From contig NZ_BNBZ01000003.1 of NCBI RefSeq assembly GCF_014656215.1, positions 62,001 to 126,000 on the forward strand: 64,000 nt of DNA. The letters are read 5' to 3'. Of this stretch, positions 15,103-23,088 are shown piece by piece. Under the pieces are notes generated by a model. That model searched no databases. It saw only the letters and a list, made by a program, of their open reading frames with translations, and was not told the origin of the DNA. Source of the DNA: Streptomyces zaomyceticus (GTDB lineage Bacteria; Actinomycetota; Actinomycetes; Streptomycetales; Streptomycetaceae). A program made the position numbers and the translations under genes. How positions within the stretch are numbered: the stretch's first letter is position 1; each line of letters opens with the position of its first letter.

Positions 15103-16773
15103 GTGGCGTCGGCGCACCTCGGTGTCGGGGCGCGGCCGGGGGTTCCGGTGGACGAGGTGCTCGCCCTGGTCGGTGCGGTGCTGCGGGAGGCGGGGCTGAC
15201 GCGCGCGGAGGTCCGGTCGCTCGGCACGCTCGACGCGCGGGCGGCGGAGCCGGGCGTCACGGGGGCCGCGGCGGTGCTCGGCGTACCGGTGCGGGGGTTC
15301 ACGGCCGGGGAGCTCGCGGCCGTACCCGTACCGCATCCGTCGGCGCTGCCGCTGGCCGCGACGGGCACGGCGTCGGTGGCGGAGGCGGCCGCGCTGCTCG
15401 CGGCGGGCGGGGGCACTCGTGACGGCGGGGACGCCGGCGCGGGCGGGGAAGCCGGTGCGGGCGGGGAAGCCGGTGCGGGGACGGGTGCGGGGACGTCGGC
15501 GTGTGCGGGGGTCCCTCCCGGGTCGGGGAGCCGCGCCGTGCTGGTCGTACCGAAGCGGAAAACCCGGCGCGTAACGTGCGCTCTCGCCGTATCCGTCCCG
15601 GTTCGTCCGAACGAAGATGCCCCAGGCGTACGGTTGTTGCCACGGACTCACGGGTACATCGCTGGCGAGCCTGGCTCACCCCCCACCATCCCCACCCCCC
15701 ACACGACGGCGGCCATGGACATGCACACGCATACCGACGCCCACGACCTGCGCCACCACGGTGACGCCGAGGTCCGGGACGAGAAACTCATCGATCTGGC
15801 GGTCAACGTCCGGACGAACACCCCACCGGACTGGTTGCGGGAGCGGATCGCCGACTCCCTGACCGGACTCGCCGCCTACCCCGACGCGCGGGCCGCGCGG
15901 GCGGCGGTCGCGGAGCGGCACGATCTGCCGTCGAACCGGGTGCTGCTCACGGCGGGCGCGGCCGAGGCCTTCGTGCTGCTCGCGCGGGCCCTGCCGGTGC
16001 GCAGACCCGTCGTGGTGCACCCGCAGTTCACCGAGCCGGAGGCGGCGCTGCGCGATGTCGGCCACGAGGTGGGCCGGGTGCTGCTGCGCGAGGAGGACGG
16101 CTTCCGGCTGGATCCGGCGGCGGTCCCCGAGGACGCCGACCTGGTGGTGATCGGGAATCCCACGAACCCCACCTCCGTGCTGCATCCCGGCGCCTCGATC
16201 GCCGCGCTCGCCCGCCCGGGCCGGACGCTGGTGGTGGACGAGGCCTTCATGGACGCGGTGCCGGGCGAGCGCGAGTCGCTGGCCGGGCGGACCGATGTGC
16301 CGGGGCTGGTGGTGCTGCGCAGCCTCACCAAGACCTGGGGACTCGCCGGACTGCGGATCGGGTACGTGCTGGCCGGGCCGGAGACGGTCGAGGCGCTCGA
16401 AGGGGCGCAGCCGCTGTGGCCGGTGTCGACGCCCGCCCTGGTGGCGGCGGAGGCCTGCATGTCGCGGGTGGCGCTCGCGGAGGCGGAGCACGCGGCGCAC
16501 CGGATCGGGGTGGAGCGGGCCCATCTGCTGGCCGGTCTGGCGGAGTTCGACGAGGTGCGGACGGTGGAGGGTTCGGAGGGCCCGTTCGTGCTGCTCCGGA
16601 TCGACGGGGCGGACGCGGTGCGGGAGCGGCTGCGGTCGCTGGGCTTCGCGGCCCGCAGGGGCGACACGTTCCCGGGGCTCGACCGGAACTGGCTGCGGAT
16701 CGCGGTCCGGGACCGGGTGACGACGAACCGCTTCCTCCAGGCCCTCGACCAGGCCCTGTTGATGGGCGGCTGA
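15103..16773 (+). CDS. CbiG/CobE C-terminal-like domain in one open frame with CobC (possible fusion)
   Basis: The first ~165 codons encode a CobE/CbiG_C domain: ASAHLGVGARPGVPVDEVLA, EVRSLGTLDARAAEPGV, PVRGFTAGELAAVPVPHPS, TGTASVAEAAALLAAGGG, then VLVVPKRKTRRVTCALA, which is the usual end of this domain. CbiG-type domains open the lactone of cobalt-precorrin-5A; CobE is the small related protein. No stop follows: about 45 linker codons, rich in Pro and Gly, lead in frame to CobC. An Ala/Gly-rich insertion (GGEAGAGGEAGAGTGAG) interrupts the domain. Start could be GTG 15103 or TTG 15088. Either a natural CobE-CobC fusion, or two products with an internal start at 15715. Confidence 0.6.
   Translation: MASAHLGVGARPGVPVDEVLALVGAVLREAGLTRAEVRSLGTLDARAAEPGVTGAAAVLGVPVRGFTAGELAAVPVPHPSALPLAATGTASVAEAAALLAAGGGTRDGGDAGAGGEAGAGGEAGAGTGAGTSACAGVPPGSGSRAVLVVPKRKTRRVTCALAVSVPVRPNEDAPGVRLLPRTHGYIAGEPGSPPTIPTPHTTAAMDMHTHTDAHDLRHHGDAEVRDEKLIDLAVNVRTNTPPDWLRERIADSLTGLAAYPDARAARAAVAERHDLPSNRVLLTAGAAEAFVLLARALPVRRPVVVHPQFTEPEAALRDVGHEVGRVLLREEDGFRLDPAAVPEDADLVVIGNPTNPTSVLHPGASIAALARPGRTLVVDEAFMDAVPGERESLAGRTDVPGLVVLRSLTKTWGLAGLRIGYVLAGPETVEALEGAQPLWPVSTPALVAAEACMSRVALAEAEHAAHRIGVERAHLLAGLAEFDEVRTVEGSEGPFVLLRIDGADAVRERLRSLGFAARRGDTFPGLDRNWLRIAVRDRVTTNRFLQALDQALLMGG
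15715..16773 (+). CDS. cobC: CobC-like PLP-dependent aminotransferase/decarboxylase (Rv2231c family)
   Basis: Fold-type I PLP enzyme related to histidinol-phosphate aminotransferase, of the CobC/Rv2231c type that supplies the aminopropanol arm (L-threonine-phosphate decarboxylase activity is known for CobC/CobD homologues). The segment MDMHTHTDAHDLRHHGDAEVRD is the characteristic start. VIGNPTNPTSVLHP is the PLP-phosphate/ring contact region, VVDEAFMD holds the Asp, SLTKTWGLAGLRIGY carries the Schiff-base Lys, and NWLRIAVRD the carboxylate-binding Arg. If translated alone the start is ATG 15715 or 15721, with only a weak GGCGG ribosome site; the frame is otherwise continuous with the CobE domain. 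A very long terminator follows. Confidence 0.85.
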   Translation: MDMHTHTDAHDLRHHGDAEVRDEKLIDLAVNVRTNTPPDWLRERIADSLTGLAAYPDARAARAAVAERHDLPSNRVLLTAGAAEAFVLLARALPVRRPVVVHPQFTEPEAALRDVGHEVGRVLLREEDGFRLDPAAVPEDADLVVIGNPTNPTSVLHPGASIAALARPGRTLVVDEAFMDAVPGERESLAGRTDVPGLVVLRSLTKTWGLAGLRIGYVLAGPETVEALEGAQPLWPVSTPALVAAEACMSRVALAEAEHAAHRIGVERAHLLAGLAEFDEVRTVEGSEGPFVLLRIDGADAVRERLRSLGFAARRGDTFPGLDRNWLRIAVRDRVTTNRFLQALDQALLMGG

Positions 16774-16785
16774 CGGCGCGGGCGG

Positions 16786-16834
16786 ACGGGTCCGGGGAGG
16801 GCGACGTCGTCACCGTCGCCCTCCCCGGACCCGT
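16786..16834. terminator. Bidirectional terminator with perfect 21-bp stem
   Basis: Arms at 16786-16806 and 16814-16834 are perfect complements across a seven-base loop (TCGTCAC). It lies between convergent genes cobC and the LAxTG protein gene and should stop transcription from both sides. Confidence 0.85.
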
Positions 16835-16904
16835 TCACGCTCCCGCGCCACGCCCCCCGGCGCGTCCCCCTCGGGCCGCCTTCCCGGCCGTCCCCCTCGG
16901 ACCG

Positions 16905-17903
16905 TCAGCCTCGGGAGCGGGCGCGCGAGCGGGTCAGCGCGAGGGCGCCGCCGCCGGCCACCAGGAGGGCGAGCGCCCCGCCCGCGATGTAGGGGGTGGT
17001 GGAGCTGCCTCCGGTCGCGGCGAGGTTCTCGGTGGGCGTGGTGCCGCCGTTGTTCGTCTTGATGCCGCCGGCGTCGCTCGGCTTGGCCGAGGGCTCCTGC
17101 GTGGGCTGCTCGCTGGGCTGCTCACTGGGCTTCTCGGTGGGCCGCTCGGTCGGCTTCTCGGTGGGCTTCTCGGTCGGGGCCGGACCCACGGGGGTCTCGC
17201 AGGTGGCCTCGGCGAGGGTCACGGTGCCGTTGACCGCGGCCACGCCGAGCTTCAGCGGGTCGACCTCCACCTTGAGTTCGAGGGCCGTCGCCGCCGCCGT
17301 GCGGGAGGTGGTGGACGTACGGGAGAGGTCGAGGGTCACCTTGCCGACGCCCGGCACCTCGACGTGGGTCCGGCCTCCGGTGGACAGGGTGGTCTTCTTG
17401 CCGAAGACGATGACATGACCGAGGACGTTGGACTCGGCGACCGGCTTCTTCCCCACCTCGCACAGCGCCTTGGAGGTGACCTTCTCGACCTCGACGAGGG
17501 AGAGGAGCGGGATGCCGGGGACGTGGACCCGGGCCTTGACGAGGTTGACGTACCCCTCCGCCTTCTTCTCGTCCACGGTGGCCTTCGAGGTGGCGACGTC
17601 GGCGGCGAGGATGTCGATCGGCTTCCCGCCCTCGGCCCCCCGCACCTTCACGGTGAGCGCGGTCTCGCTCTCGGTCTCCGGCGCCTTGACCTCGTTGAGG
17701 GAGGCCCGGACCGGCACGTCGACCGTCTTGCCGACGAGCGAGACGTCGAGGCCGGTCCGCAGGACGACGGCGGTGGCGCGCCCTTCGTCGCCCGTGGCGT
17801 GCGCCGCCGGGGCCACGAGGAGCACGGGGCCGACGGCCAGGGCGGCGACGGTCACGGCGGCGGCGGTGCGGCGTACGGGCATGCCGAAGGTGTTGCTGTT
17901 CAA
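16905..17903 (-). CDS. SCO1860-type cell-wall protein with LAxTG sortase motif
   Basis: Secreted, wall-anchored protein of about 332 residues. A Sec signal peptide (RRTAAAVTVAALAVGPVLLVAPAAHA) is followed by a beta-rich domain with two Cys (ALCEVG, ATCETP), a low-complexity stalk of EKPTEKPTERPTEKPSEQPS units, and a C-terminal sorting signal NLAATGG, a hydrophobic span and the basic tail RSRARSRG. LAxTG fits the class E sortases of Streptomyces. This matches the 'SCO1860 family LAETG-anchored protein' I know from S. coelicolor next to the cobalamin genes; the function is unknown. TTG 17903 is chosen as it lies 10 bases after GGGGG; ATG 17882 is an alternative. Confidence 0.85.
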   Translation of the reverse strand: MNSNTFGMPVRRTAAAVTVAALAVGPVLLVAPAAHATGDEGRATAVVLRTGLDVSLVGKTVDVPVRASLNEVKAPETESETALTVKVRGAEGGKPIDILAADVATSKATVDEKKAEGYVNLVKARVHVPGIPLLSLVEVEKVTSKALCEVGKKPVAESNVLGHVIVFGKKTTLSTGGRTHVEVPGVGKVTLDLSRTSTTSRTAAATALELKVEVDPLKLGVAAVNGTVTLAEATCETPVGPAPTEKPTEKPTERPTEKPSEQPSEQPTQEPSAKPSDAGGIKTNNGGTTPTENLAATGGSSTTPYIAGGALALLVAGGGALALTRSRARSRG

Positions 17904-18010
17904 GATGGTGGAACCCCCACAAGAGACATGGCGTCGCCGGCCGCTCACCACGGGGACGGTGGGTCGGCGCGGCCTCGGCGACTTGAGACACCGGAATCTT
18001 TACGCACGGA

Positions 18011-18158
18011 GAGTGAACCGGCAGTCGCCTGGCGTGAGTTCACTCCAAAGGGGGGTTTCCGTGTTCACTTTCGAATTTTCTCGACACAACCGTTCCCGGG
18101 TGTCCCGCGTCTTTCGCACGCACGGGTGCACACGGGTACACGAGGGAACGGTGTGAAC
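18011..18158. repeat. Array of GTTCAC/GTGAAC inverted motifs upstream of the LAxTG gene
   Basis: GAGTGAAC (18011-18018) and GTTCACTC (18038-18045) form an 8-bp inverted repeat. GTTCAC recurs at 18063 and GTGAAC at 18153. Between the last two, ACCGTTCCC (18089-18097) pairs with GGGAACGGT (18144-18152). The hexamers at 18013, 18038 and 18063 are exactly 25 bases apart. The array lies in the 298-base gap upstream of the wall-protein gene and may be a regulatory site or a leader structure. No gene is visible in the gap. Confidence 0.5.
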
Positions 18159-18201
18159 GACCGGCGCCGCGCCGGGGTAACGGATCGTCAACCCGGCGCG
18201 C

Positions 18202-18921
18202 TCAGCTCGCGCGCCAGTACCCGAGGGCGTGGACGCGCTCCTTGGGGAGGGCGAGCTCCTTGCGCGCGTAGGCGGCGAGGGTACGGGTGGTCGCGGTGTC
18301 ACAGGCGATCCAGACGTACGGATCGGAGTCCGCGAGCCCGGGCAGTTCGGCCTTCACCCGGGCGACGAGGTCGGCCCCGCCGTTCTCGCGCGGCACCCGG
18401 CGCAGCTCGTGGTGCTCGGGGTCGAGCCGGACCGGCAGGTCCTCGTCGGAGGCGTGCTGGGTCTCGAACCAGATGGTGGCCGGGACGCCCGGAAGCGCGT
18501 CGAGCAGGGAGTTGACGGCGGGCAGGGAGGCCGCGTCGCCGACCAGGAGGAGCCGTCCGGGCAGCGGGGCGGGGGCATCGAAGCCGGTGCCCTGGAGCGT
18601 CGCGTCCACGGTGTCACCGGGGACGCAGGCGCGGGCCCAGTGGCTGGCGACACCGTCGTGGAGGGCGAACTCCAGACTGAAGGTGCCGGCCTCCAGGTCG
18701 GGGTCGACCAGGGTGTAGGCGCGCTGGTGCGGCTTGCCCGCGCTCTCGAACCAGAGGCGCACCCACATCGTCGGGTGGATTCCGGCGGCGGCGAGCAGCC
18801 CGCCGTCCGTGAAGTGCACCCGGCGGTAGTCCTCGGTGACCTGCTCGGCCCCCGTCACGGTGAACGTGAAGTCCTTGCCTCGGAACAACTTGAGAACGGC
18901 ACCCTGCCAGCCGTGACCCAC
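18202..18921 (-). CDS. Siderophore-interacting protein (SIP, FAD-dependent ferric-siderophore reductase)
   Basis: 239-residue cytosolic flavoprotein of the ViuB/FhuF-unrelated SIP family, which reduces Fe(III)-siderophores to free iron. The FAD-binding beta-barrel carries the RAYTLV motif (HQRAYTLVDPD) and HDGVASHWA, and the NAD(P)-binding half starts LLLVGDAASLPAVNSLL with the LDPEHHELRR stretch and YVWIACDTATTRTL typical of the family. Length is on the short side of normal. GTG 18921 follows AGGGGAGGGG. An iron box lies 35 bases upstream, between this gene and the divergent acylase. Confidence 0.92.
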   Translation of the reverse strand: MGHGWQGAVLKLFRGKDFTFTVTGAEQVTEDYRRVHFTDGGLLAAAGIHPTMWVRLWFESAGKPHQRAYTLVDPDLEAGTFSLEFALHDGVASHWARACVPGDTVDATLQGTGFDAPAPLPGRLLLVGDAASLPAVNSLLDALPGVPATIWFETQHASDEDLPVRLDPEHHELRRVPRENGGADLVARVKAELPGLADSDPYVWIACDTATTRTLAAYARKELALPKERVHALGYWRAS

Positions 18922-18955
18922 CGCAATCCCCTCCCCTGAACTCCTGTAGATTAAT

Positions 18956-18974
18956 TTAGGTCAGCCTAACCTAA
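18956..18974. promoter_or_regulatory. Iron box (DmdR/IdeR operator)
   Basis: TTAGGTCAGCCTAACCTAA is a 19-bp near-perfect palindrome matching the Streptomyces DmdR1/IdeR consensus TTAGGTTAGGCTNACCTAA. It lies between the divergent SIP gene and the acylase-acyltransferase pair and could repress both in iron-replete cells. Confidence 0.92.
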
Positions 18975-19034
18975 GAAATTGGCAGTGGACATGGCAAAGA
19001 GCCATGGCGACACAAGGACGGGATCGGGGTCTCC

Positions 19035-21203
19035 GTGAGCATCGAGGTCTACCGGGACGCCTGGGGCGTCCCCCATCTGCGCGCCGCGGACCCGGACGAA
19101 CTCTCCTTCGCCCAGGGCCGGGCCACCGCCCGCGACCGGGCCTGGCAGCTGGAGGTCGAGCGACACCGCGCCCAGGGCACCACGGCGGCCTTCCTCGGCC
19201 CCGCGGAACTCGCCTGGGACACCTTCGCCCGCCGGTCCCGGCTCGCCGACACCGCCCGCCGCTGCTTCGAGCGGCTCGAACGCGAGGACCCCCGGACCGC
19301 CGCCTGGGTACGCGCGTACGTGGACGGGGTCAACGACGGTCTGGCGGAAGGGGCCGGACGCGCCCCCGAGTTCACGGAGACCGGCCTCGCCCCCGGCCGC
19401 TGGGAGCCGTGGACCCCGCTCGCCGTCTGGCTCACGACCCACATCCTCTTCGCCGGCTTCCCCACCAAGCTGTGGCGCGAGGAGGTCGCCCGGCGCCTCG
19501 GCGAGGAGTGGACGGAGCTCTTCTCGACCGACGGGCCCGGCACCTCGGGCTCCAACGGCTGGCTGGTCGCCGGCGGGCGGACCGCGAGCGGCGCGGCCCT
19601 GGTGGCCGGCGACCCGCACCGGTTCATCGAGGCACCCGGCGTCTACCAGCAGATCCGGCTCGCCTGCCCCGAGTACGACGTGGTGGGCATCGCCGTGCCG
19701 GGCGTCCCCGGACTCGCCCACTTCGGCCACACCGGCCCGGTGGCCTGGGCCATCACCAACGCGATGGCGGACTACCAGGACCTCTACCGGGAGCGGCTGC
19801 GGCGGCTCCCGGACGGCGGGATCGAGGCGTACGGCCCCGAGGGGTGGCGCCCGGCCGCCGCGCACACGGAGACCGTCGAGGTCTCCGGCGGGGAGGCGGT
19901 CGTGATCGAGGTGATCGAGACGGACCGGGGCCCGGTGATCATCGGCGCGGACGACGAGCACCGGGACGAGCCCGCGGAAACCGCCGGCTGGGAGGCCGTC
20001 AGCCTCCGCCACCCGCCGCGGGTCACCGGCGAGCTCGGCTTCGAGGTGCTGCCCGCACTGCTGCGCGCCCGGACCGTCGCCGAGGTGGACACGGCCCTCG
20101 ACGGCTGGGTCGAGCCGGTCAACGTCGTCCTGGCCGCCGACACCCGGGGCGGTCTGCTGCACCGGGTCGCCGGCCACGTCCCCGTACGGAACCGGGCCAA
20201 CTCGCTGCGGATCGTGTCCGCCTGGGATCCGGCGCACGCCTGGGAGGCGTCCCCCGCGCCGCTCCCCCGCGCCGAGGTGACAGGCCACGCCGTGATGGCC
20301 AACGCCCGGGGCCTGGCCGCGCCGCTTGGCGTCGAGTTCGCCCCGCCGCACCGGGCGGAGCGGATCGACGCGCTGCTCGGCGCCTCGGCGGAGTGGACCC
20401 CGGAGACCGTGACCGCCGTCCACCGGGACACCGACAACCCTTCGGCGGCACGGCTCCTCGCGGCCGTGGCCCGGGTCGGCGGCACGACCACGGACGAGGC
20501 GGAGGCCGGCGGCACGACCGCGGACGAGGCCGGGGCCGGTGCGGTCCCCGCCCTCTCCCTCGCCCTCTCCCCCGCCGCCTCCGCCGTACGGGAGCGGCTG
20601 CTCGCCTGGGACCGCCGGATGGACGCCGAGAGCACCGACGCCGGTCTGTACGCGGCCGTGCGCGGCGCCGTGGTGCGCCGGCTCGCCGCCCACGAGGCCT
20701 TCGCCGCGCTGCGCGAACCCGCCCCGTACCCCGAGGTGTTCCGGCCCTGGCTGGCCCTCGGCCCGCGCGTCGCCTACGCCCTGGAGACCCTGCTCGTGGC
20801 CGGGCCCGTGCCCGCCGGGGACGTGGACCGGATCGTGCGCGAGGCACTCGATGAGGTCGGCGCCGGCGAAGCCCCCGCCGCCTGGGGCGTGACGCACCGG
20901 CTCGCGCCCTGGCAGGCGCTGCCCGACCCGGACGACGCGCAGTGGCCGGGGCTCGGCGGGGACCACGACTGCGTGCTCTCCACCTCCAGCGTGCCGGGGT
21001 GGACCGACCGCAGCGCCCGCGCCTCCGCCGCGCGCTACGTCTGGGACCTCGCCGACCGCGAACGGAGCGGGTGGATCGTGCCGTTCGGCGCGTCCGGCGT
21101 CCCCGGCGACCCGCACCACCGCGACCAGCTTCCCCTGTGGCTCAGGGGCGAGCTCGCCCCCGTCACCACCGACTGGCAGTACCTCACCAAGGAGCAGGGA
21201 TGA
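19035..21203 (+). CDS. Penicillin-acylase-family Ntn hydrolase (peptidase S45), cytosolic
   Basis: 722-residue precursor of the S45 penicillin/acyl-homoserine-lactone acylase family, which cleaves amide bonds after self-processing into two chains. The new N-terminal nucleophile is Ser173 in GTSGSNGWLV; cleavage would give an alpha chain near 172 residues and a beta chain near 550. HTGPVAWAITNAMADYQDLY and the late GGDHDCV...RYVWDL region are family-like. Unlike classical members it has no signal peptide, so it should act in the cytosol. An iron box is upstream and a DesC/IucB-like acyltransferase follows with an ATGA overlap. Siderophore-amide hydrolysis is my inference. GTG 19035 follows GGGG; a 15-codon ORF from 18990 ends in the overlapping TGA. 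Confidence 0.88.
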   Translation: MSIEVYRDAWGVPHLRAADPDELSFAQGRATARDRAWQLEVERHRAQGTTAAFLGPAELAWDTFARRSRLADTARRCFERLEREDPRTAAWVRAYVDGVNDGLAEGAGRAPEFTETGLAPGRWEPWTPLAVWLTTHILFAGFPTKLWREEVARRLGEEWTELFSTDGPGTSGSNGWLVAGGRTASGAALVAGDPHRFIEAPGVYQQIRLACPEYDVVGIAVPGVPGLAHFGHTGPVAWAITNAMADYQDLYRERLRRLPDGGIEAYGPEGWRPAAAHTETVEVSGGEAVVIEVIETDRGPVIIGADDEHRDEPAETAGWEAVSLRHPPRVTGELGFEVLPALLRARTVAEVDTALDGWVEPVNVVLAADTRGGLLHRVAGHVPVRNRANSLRIVSAWDPAHAWEASPAPLPRAEVTGHAVMANARGLAAPLGVEFAPPHRAERIDALLGASAEWTPETVTAVHRDTDNPSAARLLAAVARVGGTTTDEAEAGGTTADEAGAGAVPALSLALSPAASAVRERLLAWDRRMDAESTDAGLYAAVRGAVVRRLAAHEAFAALREPAPYPEVFRPWLALGPRVAYALETLLVAGPVPAGDVDRIVREALDEVGAGEAPAAWGVTHRLAPWQALPDPDDAQWPGLGGDHDCVLSTSSVPGWTDRSARASAARYVWDLADRERSGWIVPFGASGVPGDPHHRDQLPLWLRGELAPVTTDWQYLTKEQG

Positions 21204-21763
21204 CCACCGCCGCATACGTCCGGAACGTCGAGGGCTTCGGCACCGTCACCGTCCGGCCGATCGACCCCGACCGCGACGCCGAGCTCCTGCACGGCTGGGT
21301 CAACGAGGAGCGGTCCCGCTTCTGGGGCATGGTCGGCACCACCGTCGAGCAGGTCCGGGACATCTACGCGCACCTCGACTCGCTCACCACCCACCACGGC
21401 TTCCTGGTCAGCCGGGACGACGAGCCGGTCGCCCTCCTCCAGACGTACGACCCCGAGGCCGACCGGGTGAGCGAGTGCTACGAGGTGCTCCCCGGGGACG
21501 TCGGCGCCCACTTCCTCATCGCCCCGAACGCCGCCCCGCAGCCCGGCTTCACCGGCAGTCTCCTTTCGGTGCTCGTCGGCTTCACGCTGCGGGACCACAC
21601 CCGGGTCGTCGTCGAGCCGGACGCCGCCAACGAGAAGGCGATCGCGCGCATGGTGCGGGCCGGTTTCGAGCTGGGCCCCGAGGTCGTGCTGCCCGAGGTG
21701 GACCTGCCGGAGGTCTTCATCCCGGAGAAGAAGGCCCGGCTGGCCTTCCTGACCCGCCGCTGA
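21200..21763 (+). CDS. GNAT acyltransferase of the DesC/IucB/AlcB (hydroxylysine/siderophore) type
   Basis: 187-residue GNAT-fold protein of the 'acetyltransferase 8' group that acylates hydroxylamine or diamine precursors of siderophores (IucB, AlcB, DesC). Visible are LLHGWVNEERSRFWGM (the usual H-x-W-N signature), LQTYDPEADRVSECYEV, GDVGAHFLIAP and the acyl-CoA part RVVVEPDAANEKAIARMVRAGFE. The start overlaps the acylase stop by four bases (ATGA), so the two are translationally coupled and share the iron box. A partner N-hydroxylase is absent here, so it may modify an existing siderophore. Confidence 0.88.
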   Translation: MTTAAYVRNVEGFGTVTVRPIDPDRDAELLHGWVNEERSRFWGMVGTTVEQVRDIYAHLDSLTTHHGFLVSRDDEPVALLQTYDPEADRVSECYEVLPGDVGAHFLIAPNAAPQPGFTGSLLSVLVGFTLRDHTRVVVEPDAANEKAIARMVRAGFELGPEVVLPEVDLPEVFIPEKKARLAFLTRR

Positions 21764-21826
21764 CCGCCCGGCGGGGGCCGGCCGTCGCGCCGCCCCCGCC
21801 GCCGGTCCTCCGGCGCGGGTGGTCGG

Positions 21827-22912
21827 CTACCCCACCACCCGCCCGTTGACCACGATCCGCCGCGGCGCCGCGAGGACCCGGACGTCCGCGCGCGGGTCCT
21901 CGCCGTAGACGACGAGGTCGGCCGGGGCGCCCTCCTCCAGGGAGGGACGGCCCAGCCAGGCCCTGGCCCCCCAGGCGGTGGCCGCGAGCGCGTCGATCGG
22001 CGGGATGCCCGCCCGGGTCAGCTCCTCGACCTCCTCGGCGACGAGACCGTGGGCGAGGGAGCCGCCCGCGTCGGTGCCGACGAAGACCGGGACGCCCGCG
22101 TCGAAGGCGGCGCGCACGGTGTCGTACCGGCGCTCGTACAGCCGGCGCATATGGGCCGACCAGCGGGGGAACTTCTCCTGACCGCCGTCGGCGAGGTGCG
22201 GGAAGGTCGCGATGTTGACCAGGGTCGGGACGATCGCGACGCCCCGCTCGGCGAAGAGCGGGATGGTGTCCTCGGTGAGGCCGGTGGCGTGCTCGACGCA
22301 GTCGATGCCGGCCTCGACGAGATCGCGGAGGGAGTCCTCCGCGAAGCAGTGCGCGGTGACCCGGGCGCCCAGCCGGTGCGCCTCGGCGATGGCCGCCCCG
22401 ACCTCGGCGCGCGGCCAGCAGGCGGTCAGGTCGCCCGCGTCACGGTCGATCCAGTCGCCGACGAGCTTGACCCAGCCGTCGCCGCGCCGGGCCTCGCGGC
22501 CGACGTACTCCACGAGGTCGGCGGGCTCGATCTCGTGGGCGTAGTTCCGGATGTAGCGACGGGTACGGGCGATGTGCCGGCCCGCACGGATGATCTTCGG
22601 CAGGTCCTCGCGCTCGTCGATCCAGCGGGTGTCGGAGGGCGAGCCCGCGTCCCGGATGAGCAGGGTGCCCGCGTCCCGGTCGGTGAGGGCCTGCTTCTCG
22701 CTGGTGGCCTCGTCGACGGGGCCGTGCCGGTCGAGGCCGACGTGGCAGTGGGCGTCGACGAGTCCGGGCAGGACCCAGCCCTCGACGGTGACCGCCTCGG
22801 CGGCGGGTCGGTCGAAGGTGATCCGGCCGTCGACGCACCACAGTTCGTCCCGTACGTCCTCGGGGCCGACGAGCACCCGTCCCTTCACGTGCAGCACCGT
22901 GTGATCGCTCAT
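21827..22912 (-). CDS. Amidohydrolase-family metal-dependent hydrolase
   Basis: 361-residue TIM-barrel amidohydrolase. Metal ligands are visible as VDAHCHVG (the H-x-H after strand 1), VTAHCF (His on strand 5), CVEHATGL (His on strand 6) and VGTDAGG (Asp on strand 8). A small beta-sandwich formed by both ends is suggested by VKGRVLVGPEDVRDELWCV at the start and ADLVVYGEDPRADVRVLA with IVVNGRVVG at the end. It resembles imidazolonepropionase/prolidase-like members, but the substrate is not determined. ATG 22912 is the start; longer readings enter the promoter. It is divergent from the class V PLP enzyme. Confidence 0.87.
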   Translation of the reverse strand: MSDHTVLHVKGRVLVGPEDVRDELWCVDGRITFDRPAAEAVTVEGWVLPGLVDAHCHVGLDRHGPVDEATSEKQALTDRDAGTLLIRDAGSPSDTRWIDEREDLPKIIRAGRHIARTRRYIRNYAHEIEPADLVEYVGREARRGDGWVKLVGDWIDRDAGDLTACWPRAEVGAAIAEAHRLGARVTAHCFAEDSLRDLVEAGIDCVEHATGLTEDTIPLFAERGVAIVPTLVNIATFPHLADGGQEKFPRWSAHMRRLYERRYDTVRAAFDAGVPVFVGTDAGGSLAHGLVAEEVEELTRAGIPPIDALAATAWGARAWLGRPSLEEGAPADLVVYGEDPRADVRVLAAPRRIVVNGRVVG

Positions 22913-23088
22913 GTCTGCACTGTACGAGGGAGGGTGCCCCGCCGGGACCCCCGATCGGGGGGGCCGCCCGTCGGCCGTCCCGCGCGGCCCGTACGGGGTG
23001 TACAGGTGGGACAGGGGGCGGCGGGAAGGTGCCTCGGTACCCTGATCGGAGTTCCGCCCGCACCGCACCGAGTCGAAGAGGCACCGCC

